Shown piece by piece: positions 1 through 9,413 of a stretch of DNA of 32,500 bases. The notes under the pieces were generated by a model. The model was not told the origin of the DNA and searched no databases. It was given only the letters and a program-made list of their open reading frames with translations. How positions within the stretch are numbered: position 1 is the first letter of the stretch; every line of letters begins with the position of its first letter. This DNA is from Bigelowiella natans CCMP2755 (Eukaryota; Cercozoa; Chlorarachniophyceae), in the NCBI GenBank assembly GCA_000320545.1, contig ADNK01000535.1, positions 1-32,500 of the forward strand, written 5' to 3'. The position numbers and the translations under genes were made by a program.

Positions 1-109
1 TTGGGGCGTGCTGCTTAGCGTCTCAGTTTATAGTAAACCAAGTTCCAAAGGGAAACGTTGTATCAAGCGAGATAGATAGTGGGTAGAGACTATTCAGTCT
101 ACAAACTCT

Positions 110-145
<36 letters not shown>

Positions 146-297
146 CGGATGTGATCCAAAGAATTAAGGGTGACACCTGAATTGGATGTTTTCCCCTCCC
201 AAAATTTTGCAACTTTTCTGCTTTTCTCATTGTTCCCCCCCCCTCCCCCCCCTCCCCTTCCCTTCGATCGCGGCCATGTAATGTGGCCACGGTGCAG
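1..297 (+). other. Intron 3' part upstream of the first visible exon
   Basis: No exon can be supported here. The stretch holds an (AT)n run at about 112-141 and a strong pyrimidine tract at about 213-262, then an AG at 296-297 that opens the first exon of the TRP-like gene. This is what the 3' end of an intron looks like. Exon 298-532 is entered with one base completing a codon, so an upstream exon should lie to the left of the window. Confidence 0.5.
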
Positions 298-3200
298 ATC
301 AGAAAGCAACATGTTTGAGTGCGACGAGTGCGACCGCGAAGCACTTTCACCGTGGGCGTCGTTGATCCTGTCGCTGCTGGCTGCCGTATTGCTCCAAGGA
401 GCGCTCGCGTATAGCGGAGTGCTTGAATCTGAGAGAGAGATGGGGGGGGGGCGACACCGATTCGTAGGAGAGGTCCTTCCTCCTTATGATGACGCCTCTG
501 TGTTCCTCAAGATTACCCTCAGCGCCCTTCAGGTAGCAATAGCGTCACGGTGTTGTTGTTGTTGTTGTTGTTGATATTGTTGTTGTTGTTGTTGACTTGT
601 CACGAATATAGTTAGAATCTCCTCCTCGTTCTTTTCTGAGTGCTGCTATAACTACATTGAGCTCACTGTTGCTCCTGCTATCGTTGCTCTCCCCTCCTCT
701 CTCCAGCTGACGTCAATGGCCCGTCTGTTTCGATACGACTGGGGTTCGGCATCGTCTTCATCATCGGCGGCGATCGTGGTTTTAACTGTGGAGGGCGTGC
801 TGGGATTTCCTCTCAGTCTGGTACCAAGGAGCCTCAACTGTGCTTTGCAGCAGCACGATTGGGTAACGCTAGCTGTCAATCTTTGCTGTGTAAGTAGCTT
901 CTAGGTAGCAGCAGTTGTTGCTGTTGTGCTAGTTGCCGCAGGAGAGGCTTTGGGAGTCTTCTGAACCAAAGTGTAGGACCGATGCGTAAAAATGTTTGCG
1001 CGTGCATCATGTGCATGTAGAGAGAAGAAGAGAGTGGGGGAGAGAATGAGATAGCTAGCGTATTGACCACACCCCCCCCCCCCTCCTCGACAGCCGGAAG
1101 ACTACGTGAGCTCGGTAGCCTCCCTATGCTTGCTGCTGGTTGTGTCGCCGCTGCTATCGTTCCTCCTCGTGCATCTATGCTCTCTGCGTCACGCAAATGC
1201 GGACGAAGGCGACGCCCACGTCTACAAGAGGAAGAAGACTAAAGAAGAAGGAAGGAAGAGCGGCTCGATCGCCAAGGACGACGATGATCCTTACAATTAC
1301 TACCGGTGGTGGCAGAAGAAGGGGCGCTTTCTCACCCCGAGTCTTTTCTGCCGGGGGAACCACCAGAGGAACAGCAGCACAGGGGCCGTCGCGGGAGGGG
1401 GTGTGCAGCATGGGCAATGTCTGCAGCAGCGGGAGCCGGAAGGGGGCGGCGAGGAATCCGAAGACAGCGTAAAGATCATCCCGTGTGGCGGAGGCGGCGG
1501 CGACGACGACGACGCATCTAACGAATTTTATTATGAAGATAGAAAGAGGAAGGGCAGTACGAGTCTCACCAGCACGGATGATAGCAAGCGGTCTTCAGGG
1601 GCAAGGGGGTCAGCGCCTCCTGCTGCTAGCCGCTCCACGGTGAGATCTTCTGGCCGCCGTTCGTCGAGACCGCTGCAACCGCTGGTCGGTCGCCGACTGC
1701 GGAGTAGGAACACAGGCGAGCATCTCATATCCGTGAGGGGAATAAAGAAGGAGGAGGAGGAGGAGGAGAAGGGCAAAGGCGCACCTGCGGAAGACATGAA
1801 GAAGCGAAAAGGCGGCTACAAAGTAGAAGCTGTTTCGCTTTTCTCCTCCCTCCCCCCTAACCCTCCTTCTATCTCTCTCTTTCTCTCTATCTACCTCTGT
1901 CTCTTTCCCATGCCACATCCTTCATGTTGTTCAACCCGACATTATGCCTTTTGTGAGCACGACAACACGCCCTCATTCCGTGTTACAATCAAGGAGGAGC
2001 AGATGATCAGCAGGATGATGGTCGAGCTCAAGCGGCACTTGATCCGAAAAGAGCTTATAGCAGCTTGTCTGGCGATTATCTTCCTGATGTACCCGTGGCA
2101 CGCCCTCTACAGCTTCATGGTAGTTGTTTGCTAGCACAGCTACTCATCGTGCAAGTGTTGAAACGTGCTTATTTCTGCAAACACGTACGCACATATCTAC
2201 TCCACCCCCCTCCCCCCCGCTCCTGCCGATCTACAACATCTCTTCTGGTCACTTTGCTACTCTCCCGCCCTCCTCCCTCTTGCCGTCGTCAATGTTTTTT
2301 TTTTTTTTTTACGTTTGTCTTCTCTCGCTAGTTGCTGCGGTGCGAGTCTCCGGTCGAAGGATTGCCTCATCCAGTGCTTCAGCATGACATGGGCGTGCGC
2401 TGCTGGTCGAGAGAGCATGTTCTCATGGTCGCGCTGGTGGCAGTGCCGACGCTTGTTGTCTTCGTCGTTGGCGTTCCAGCCGGCGCCTTTAGCGCATTGT
2501 GTCCCCTGCGAAGATCGCCGGTGCTCCGATCGACACGCGCGCAGCGGAAGCTCGAGCTGGACGAGAACAGTCAGCAGAAAAAAGAAGGGATCTCACTGCT
2601 AAGAATGCGTCATCGCTCCCCTCCTCCTCGCCGCAACCCTGCTGTTCCCCTCTCTCCGTCTGACACGGCGAGGAAGGGGAAGAAGGCGGTGACATCGATG
2701 ATGGCGATGATGACGATGATGCGGACGTCGAACCCAGTGGCTGCTGCAGTTGCTCGGGGAGCGCCAGCGACAACCACCGACGGCGTTGTGGTAATATAAC
2801 GTGATGTTTTGTCTGCCTTATGTGGTTAACTTTTAGCTAACTGCTCCTCCTCCTGCCGGCCTGCACTTCTTCCCCCCCTCCCGCCTCGGCTCTTCCTTTT
2901 TGGTGCCTGAAGATGTATTTGATCGACAATTTGACAATTGTTTTCATTGCTGCTGCTGTTGTTGTTGTTGTTGTTGTTGTATGACTACATCTGGTAGGAG
3001 CTGTTCATGCAGCGGCTGGGTGCGATGGGGAGGCATCTGCTTTACCACGGCTATAGGCCTTCGTGCTGGCCATACGAGATCTTGGTCCTAGCACGCAAGC
3101 TTGCAATGCTGCTCATCGTCGTCTTCGTTCCATCCCAGGCCTCTCAGAACCGCGCAGCGCTCCTCCTCACCGTCATTTGCATCGTGGTAGGCTACACCAG

Positions 3201-3345
3201 CGTGCTACTAGTGATTGTTACTATCACCATAGTTGTTATCTGTAGTAGTTGTAGTAGTAGTAGTAGTAAGAGGAGAAGGGGTGGGATGGCTTTTGCTTGT
3301 GTGTGTCGTGCAGTGAGAGGGTGTATTAATGACGACGACGATGAC

Positions 3346-3378
<33 letters not shown>

Positions 3379-5455
3379 AATATCAACGATGGGCACAACA
3401 ACGTCATAGCCTGTTGGCATCGGCAGGTCGAAACTGTAGCTTGGTCAGCATCGTCGTCGTTGTCGTAGTTGTCGTCGTATCATCTGCGCACACCCCAACG
3501 TCCTCAATGACACACCATTCGTCATCATCGATAATCTCGCTAGATCCATCTCACGGTGCGGCCATTCGAGAATCCCCGCTGCAACTACCTCGAGGCGGCG
3601 TTGTTGGGGCTGACGTTTGCCACGCACTTCATGGCATCCTTTCTCCTGACGGCTGCGGAGAGCTCCGGTGGCCAGGGGCAGGAGGTTGTGTCGTCTTGCG
3701 TGGCCGCACTGAACTCACTGGGGTTTGGGATCGCGACAGCCATTGTGCTCTGGAAGATGGCCGAGAGCGCGAAGAGGAGGCGCAGTGGAGAGACGAACAA
3801 TGTCATGCGGACCGGTGGGCAGATCCTTCGACACGTCGCCTTTTGCCTTAGCAGCCGTAACATGAGGATGAGAAGGAGGCTGCTGCAACACTCTCGAGAG
3901 TGGCGATCACTTCATTATCGCTATAACAGCAACCACGGCGGCCAGAGATTGCACCAGCAGCAGCAGGAGGAGGAGGAGGGCGACGACGACGGAAAGGGGC
4001 TACAGGATGGGAGATACGAACAAAAGGGACCTCTCCCTACCTCTACCATTGAGCTTGTGCAGGTTGGTGTGTCAGAAATGTCGAAGCGGTACATTATGAT
4101 TTATGTCTTCATCTATCAGCATCATCTCATTGTTGTCGTCGTCGGCATCATGATGATCATCATTCCCTCCTCTACCCATCGTGTCGTGAGATTCACATCT
4201 CTCAGCGGTGATAACGATGTGTGGTGCTCAGGTGGAAGGATTCGACATGAAGAAGGAGGGAAATCGCGAATCCGAGACAACCACCACCACGTCAGTAGCT
4301 TTTCCCAAAGATGCAGGAAGAAGAAGCAACAACCCACCCACCCCCAACGACAGAGAATACCGACCCAACTTACAGCACCAGCAAGCATCGAAAATGCCAG
4401 TCATTGGCTATCCCAAATCATCTTCCTCGACTAGCATGATGAAGCACGGCAGCAACAGCCGCCACCATCCGCCTAGAGGGGGAGATGGAGAAGATGATGA
4501 TGATGACGACGACGAAAAACGACAGGGAGGTGCCGATTCGAAGAGGGGGGGGGAGAGAAAGTTACTTCGATTATGCAGGCCTGCTCTGTATGGCGAAGGT
4601 GACAATGCACGCTCGTCGCATCATATTCGTGATGGAGGCGGCATCGACGACGCTCAATGGCAAGCGCGCTGTGAGCAGGATTTGGTGCACCACGTCGAAT
4701 CAGGCCGCCCTTCAAGTGACAGCTCGACCAGTCGGCAGCAGCAACAGCAGAGTGGAGATAGCAGAGGGAGCAGGGCCCGTGCTGAGAACGATAGTGGTGA
4801 TGAGAATGCTCATGGAGACGATGGGGATGGTAAAGACAGGAAGGTGGTCAAAGAAGAGCGAGAAGAGGTTGCGGATGGGTCACAACCGCTCTTCATACCT
4901 TCTTTGAGGCTAGCAGAGATGAAGGTGGAAGAGTGGATGCAGGCACACCAGGGTCAGCAGCAGCCAAGGCTAGTGCGCGCTGTTCTCCCCTCACACGACA
5001 TCTCCCCAAAGGATGGAGGCAACTTGTACGCTGATACCCCTCCCCCTCCCCCTACCCCTTCATTTCCCCCTCCTGGCAGTGAAGCTGGTGCGGATGCGGA
5101 TCCTGCTGCTTCTTCTCTTCGCCGACAGGCAAGTAGCATCAACAGAGAGCGGAAAGGAGGGGAGGGGGCATTGATAGGACAGCAGCATGCCAAAGGAGGG
5201 GACCTTCTTTGCACGCCCTTGCCATCCATTGAAGAAGCTCCACATAGAAGCGTCGAGTCGTCGAAGAGCTCAACCTTCTACTTGTCGCCGTACAGTCACA
5301 GCTCGATAAGTCCTCCTTCGTCGTCGCTTTACAGGGCGTCTTCTGTGGCCTCCGCGAGTAGTAATTGTATTAATAGAAGTTCCAACAAGGATGGCAGTTT
5401 AAAAAAAAAGGTGAGGTTCTCGGAGGAGGCTGTCGTCATCATCCACGATCCTTAA
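298..5455 (+). CDS. Multi-pass TRP-like membrane protein, C-terminal part (5' partial)
   Basis: Exons read: 298-532, 707-862, 1094-1822, 1994-2119, 2332-2790, 2998-3186, 3544-4062, 4232-5455. All phases agree, giving about 1,211 residues to a TAA stop. I see about nine hydrophobic segments, for example ASLILSLLAAVLL, SLCLLLVVSPLLSFLLVHL, LIAACLAIIFLMYPW, VLMVALVAVPTLVVFVVG, ALLLTVICIV and LEAALLGLTFATHFMASFLL. The order of motifs (F-C-D-E-C before TM1; C then W-S-R-E-H before TM5; Y-R-P-x-C-W-P-Y-E; V-R-P-F-E-N then N-Y-L-E) resembles the membrane region at the end of large protist surface proteins with Cys-rich (GCC2/GCC3-type) ectodomains; that is family knowledge from memory. An ectodomain would lie off-window. 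Exon 3 carries a long charged low-complexity loop, and the last exon a roughly 400-residue disordered tail ending in KKKVRFSEE. Donors after 2790 and 3186 have in-phase alternatives (2688, 3210). Channel activity is not shown. Confidence 0.65.
551..593 (+). repeat. (TGT)n microsatellite in intron
   Basis: Two runs of TGT/GTT units separated by GATAT, inside intron 533-706 of the TRP-like gene. A similar TGC-to-TTG run occupies about 2948-2980 in intron 2791-2997. Confidence 0.9.
1823..1993 (+). other. In-frame intron in the TRP-like gene that can be retained
   Basis: This segment starts GTAGAA, ends in AG after a long pyrimidine tract, and breaks the reading between a charged loop and a hydrophobic exon. 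It is 171 nt long, a multiple of three, and contains no stop in the gene's frame. Reading through it would add 57 residues, so either splice form keeps the frame. I annotate it as an intron because of its pyrimidine-rich composition and unconserved translation. Confidence 0.55.
3331..3374 (+). repeat. (GAC/GAT)n microsatellite in intron
   Basis: A run of GAC and GAT units inside intron 3187-3543 of the TRP-like gene. It encodes poly-Asp in one frame, but lies between a good donor and the acceptor at 3543, so it is read as intronic. Confidence 0.85.
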
Positions 5456-6374
5456 GTCAGGAACAGACGGGGAAGCAGCAGCTCTCCTTTCCCTCCATCT
5501 TTCTCTTTGTCTTTTGGAAAGTTCAGCTAGTTTCTCATATGGCAATGTACTATAGTGCGCAATCTAGCAATGGCAAAAAGCAACGGCCGCTCCGGGCGTG
5601 CAATTAATGATCGTTTTTCTCAACTTGTAAGCAATGACGCACGCATCAAGACATTAGTAATTAAGAATATGAGACGGATACAATGAATTGATTACTTTTT
5701 TCAATTGTCATCCTAATGTAGTGTGCAAAGCTAGAAAGCTGCGCTAGCTGCGGTTGCAGTCTGGCAGTGCTCATGTTTTAGTGTTCTAGTATAAGTGTTG
5801 CAAGACCGATCTAGCGATGTAATGAATCAAATTAAATTCGTTCAATCTAGCAATGGTCATCCTCATGTGTACTAGTGTAGCTGTGCAATGCCAGAATGCA
5901 GCGCTAGCTAGCTAGAGTGCTAGAGTGGCTCATGTTGTATCTGTTAGTTTTTGCAGTTATGCTAGTATGTCTTAAGTAGATAACGTGACATGCTAGCATG
6001 CTAGCATGCTAGCATGACCTTCTAGCTAGCTAGCCTTCATTGCTAGCTAGCTAGATTGGGAAAGACACATATGTCTAGCTAGCTAGATGTCTAGATGTCT
6101 CTAGCTAGCTAGCTAGCTAGATCTCTAGATATAGATTTAGATTTAGATTTAGATCTTGCTAGTTTGAGATTGCAGCATTCTAGCATTGCTAGATTGCTAG
6201 ATTGTGAATGTAATCTAGCTAGCTAGCAACGCCTGGATGCATCAGTAATAGAGCTGGCTAGCTGGAGCCCGTTATTTATCTAGCTGTGTCGAACTAATAG
6301 AGAGCATACCTCTACTAGTCTAGCTAGCTAGCTGCTAGTCTAGCTAGCTAGTAGTACCTAGATACTACACTACG
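5456..6374. repeat. CTAG-rich convergent spacer
   Basis: This spacer separates two 3' ends (TRP-like on +, PLAC8 on -). By eye it holds about 50 CTAG tetramers, of which roughly three dozen fall in 6001-6360, where GCTAGCTAG runs, TGCTAGCATGCTAGCATGC and a short (TTTAGA)n stretch near 6127-6152 occur. About four would be expected by chance over the whole spacer. No open reading frame with gene character was seen. It should contain both 3' UTRs; I did not find a clean AATAAA for either gene. Confidence 0.8.
5707..5960 (+). repeat. Degenerate tandem repeat, about 149-bp unit
   Basis: Two related copies begin at GTCATCCT (5707 and 5856). Both then show, in order, a TAGTGT, a GCAA, a GCxAGAAxGC, a GCGCTAGCT, a GCTCATGTT and a TxxxGTTxxTAGT-like stretch. 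Each copy is preceded by an AATTxAAT/TTCAAT-like AT-rich segment. Alignment is by eye and the copies are clearly diverged. Confidence 0.5.
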
Positions 6375-7550
6375 CTATGGTGAGCAGAACTCTGCCCGGC
6401 AGTCGCATTCGCATGGACTGTCATATTGAATTGACTCGCGAGCCATCTGTTCACATGTAGATGAGGCATATCTTCGTCAAGATTCTCTCAATATTAGTAT
6501 ATATTCTTTTGTGGTGGTGTATCTAGCTAGCTAGGTATGTTTAACCGTCTTGTTGTACTAACCTGCGAAACCGTGCACGGTTGGCAGCAGAAGGCACAGC
6601 ATATATCTTCAAGCTGAGATCCTTCATAGAACTTCCTCTGGCGAAAACTGAAACATATGCAAATTTGAGGAAAGTTAGGTCGTTGAAAGTCAGGACCGCT
6701 AGACCGCCTTACTTAAGTCGTAGAGAAGCCAGCATCCAAACCCTTCCAATCTGTGTATACCATGTATGGGAAGTGCCAGGATTCATTTTAGTCATCCATC
6801 ATCCGGATTATTTCTAAAGAGAGTTGCGTTCATACCGTCCCGAACAGAAAGAATAGAAAAGTGATGACGGTGCTCGGGGAGAATGCGGCGAAGACGTTGA
6901 AGGTGAAGAATAAGCAACAGTTTCCCCAGTAATCTGCAGGAATGGGGAGGCCTGTCACGACAACTTGCCAATGCGATAAGAAACGTTATTACTTCTTCCG
7001 GGGCAGCTCTCAATATCCTCGTGCGCTTTAATCCGGGCAAATTGGAAGCACGGACAGAAGAACCCCATCAGGCAACTGAGGAGAGCACACGAGAAATCAG
7101 GGAAGAGAAGCAAAAACCCGCTGTAGCTGAACACTTACGATGGTGCACATTGCGCGAAGCAGTCACATATTCCAGTTGTCCACCACGGTCTTCGATCACC
7201 GGGTCCAAGGACTACCTGCCCGCCTCCAGGAGGAGCAACGCCTGGAGGCGCGACAGGGGTTGCCATCACCACGCCTCCATTGTTGTTGTTGTTGTCTTCG
7301 AATGGGTCGGGAAAAAGCAAACACAATTCAAAGCAATTTGTAAGAGAGTGTATCGTCTTTACATATGCACAAAATGTTCGCAAGGGTGGCTGGTTTTTGC
7401 CCTACATGTTTGGGGGACTGCGACTGCCTGCGCCGGCACGGGCTGCGCGTACTGGATGTGCTGAGCAGGCATCGGCTGTTGGGTGTGCACCGGCTGTGCC
7501 GTCGTTTGATCAGCAGTCTCCAGCTCAGTCAAGGGCATGTGACGATCCAT
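6375..7550 (-). CDS. PLAC8 family cysteine-rich protein
   Basis: Exons on the minus strand: 7550-7406, 7295-7139, 7075-6993, 6933-6836, 6637-6563, 6446-6375. Phases fit and give 209 residues. The N-terminal ~65 residues are Gln/Pro/Val- and Asn-rich and probably disordered. Then comes the PLAC8 pattern: WWTTGICDCFAQCAPSCLMG, FFCPCFQFARI, a hydrophobic stretch (FTFNVFAAFSPSTVITFLFF), RKFYEGSQLEDICCAFCC, QPCTVSQMARE, and a Cys-rich tail ending EFCSP. PLAC8 proteins (cornifelin, plant fruit-weight/PCR, Ca-uptake MCA tails) are membrane-associated, with the CPC motif in a hydrophobic segment; the specific role here cannot be told. The start sits in AACAATGG. The gene is divergent from the Rab3GAP homologue, 529 bp apart. 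Exon 5 could alternatively open 10 nt upstream, but that breaks the frame. Confidence 0.9.
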
Positions 7551-8079
7551 TGTTGAAACCTAACGATAAGTGATGAAAAGGTTCGTAGGGCAGAGAGAAC
7601 ATCTAGAGGTGTTCTGTTTCTGAGTGTTGCCATGGCAAAACACCCACACATACTCGCACACATGATCGCAGGGACGCATGCACATGCAACATGCAACACA
7701 GGTGCAAAGTACAGTTGGAAGGAAGAACGGATGGGGAGCGGAGATACGGATTAGATAGAGATATGGTTTTGATAAGATACCTCTGAGATACGACTCAATC
7801 CCAGTAGCAAAAGGCTGGAGCGACACGAAAATTACGATGTCTCTCGCTACAAGAATGTTTTTTCCCGCAAAGAATATTGCAACATAAACAACATCCTCCC
7901 CGTGAAGTTGGCTTACTTTAGTACAAATTTCCTACGCAGACGCATTTCCAAGAGGACGCAAATATCCTTGTCGCATGTAAATAATTGTCGGGGATTTATT
8001 TGAAAAATCTATCCGAATCTAATTTTGGTGAATCTGCACTTCAACACCAAGAGGGCAGCGACGAAGACGACGGCGGGGG
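7551..8079. promoter_or_regulatory. Divergent spacer, probable bidirectional promoter
   Basis: 529 bp between the start codons of the PLAC8 gene (-) and the Rab3GAP homologue (+). It must hold both 5' UTRs and promoters. I saw no coding exon, only one CTAG, and no convincing TATA box. Confidence 0.6.
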
Positions 8080-9134
8080 ATGTCCCTCACGCCAGCTCGC
8101 CCTCTCATGAAAGCGGGGGAAGAGGACCGGACGGAATTTGACGTGTTTGAGATCACTGATTTTACATGTGCAACTTCATGGGAGCGGTCGGTGGCAAGGG
8201 TGGAGGAACAGCTAAGGGAATGGGGCCTCGCCGATGGCCGCCTCGGAAATTGTGCTTCTTCCGCGGCGACTGCTAAGCAGACTGATGGTTTTCATAGCAT
8301 GCTCCAGGCCTCAGTAGAGGCCGTTTGGCCTCCGAGCAAGGCGGATTCAAAGAAGATGCAATACATTTTGACGTACCACTTTGACCGGAAGAAACCATTC
8401 GAGCATGGCGGGAATAGCAGAGATTTTGATCACAAATCATCCTCTTCTTCTTCAACAACGGATACTAGCTCGAGGGTGCGAAGGCGCGTTTCATGGTCGG
8501 GCGAGCGGGTTTTCCAGGAGCTAGAGTCTCGAGTAAACGCAGCCGTAAGGTAGAGAGAAGAAAGACAGATGAGGAAAATAAAAGATTATGATGAATAAGA
8601 ATATACTCTCCGGGAATCAAAAATGTTACATGCTGTTGTTTTGAAACCAAGAGCCTATAAAAACTCAATGATCGACGTTACGAAAGGCATCCGATATCTC
8701 GAGCGTTTGGACTGCGGCATTTTCTCACTCTTTGCCCGGAGGGTCACCATGAGAGAGAGGTGCAGTCGTCGTGACGTCCAGCGACTTACTTGTTTGCTTC
8801 AATCATAAAATAGTAGAAGCCCAATCTTGTCCGTCTTCTTATCCACCACCTTACTACCTCGCATCCTCATTCTCCATCGTCCACCCATTCCTTATCCATC
8901 CTCCTCTCTTCGTAGGTTGGAGATAACGAAGCTCGCTTTCTTCTGGGCACCTTGATGCTTGCCTGCGACAACTGCGCGTGTATGTGCATGTGCGTGAGTG
9001 CGAGTGATGTGTGTTGTGTAAGTAGTGCTTATCGTCGGTGGGTCGGTGGTCGACGAGGATGAGCATGCAATGCTCATGCTCTCATACTGTCGCTTGGAAA
9101 CAACACAATCAATTGAAAATTCGGCCCTGCAACT

Positions 9135-9185
<51 letters not shown>

Positions 9186-9367
9186 GTTTACACACGTTTT
9201 GGAGAGACATTCTCTCGCTAAACACTGAATGATGATGTGGGTACTGATGATGATGATGATGATGATGATGACGAATGGCTGTTCAGGCTTCCTCCCAGGA
9301 TTCGCTGCGATAGGATTGGCGTCCGACAGGACTTTCTCAGGACAGCTTGTAACTAGTCATAGTAGTG

Positions 9368-9413
<46 letters not shown>

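Noticed and set aside
3331-3420. Poly-Asp, poly-Ile and poly-Ser reading frames over the GAT/GAC repeat, and similar frames at 9229-9435, 9888-10068, 12241-12270 (minus) and 30879-31121
   Set aside because: They are translations of trinucleotide microsatellites on both strands without start context or neighbouring coding signal; most lie in introns of genes supported by family motifs.
6127-6152. TTTAGA repeats, telomere-like
   Set aside because: Only about four units, not TTAGGG or TTTAGGG, and inside an AT-rich spacer between genes.
6001-6360. CRISPR-like or transposon terminal repeats in the CTAG array
   Set aside because: No spacers of constant length, no transposase frame and no target-site duplications; it is a simple tetranucleotide array in a eukaryotic genome.
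6581-6817. 78-residue plus-strand frame
   Set aside because: It is antisense to PLAC8 exon 5 and its intron, and shows no family signal.
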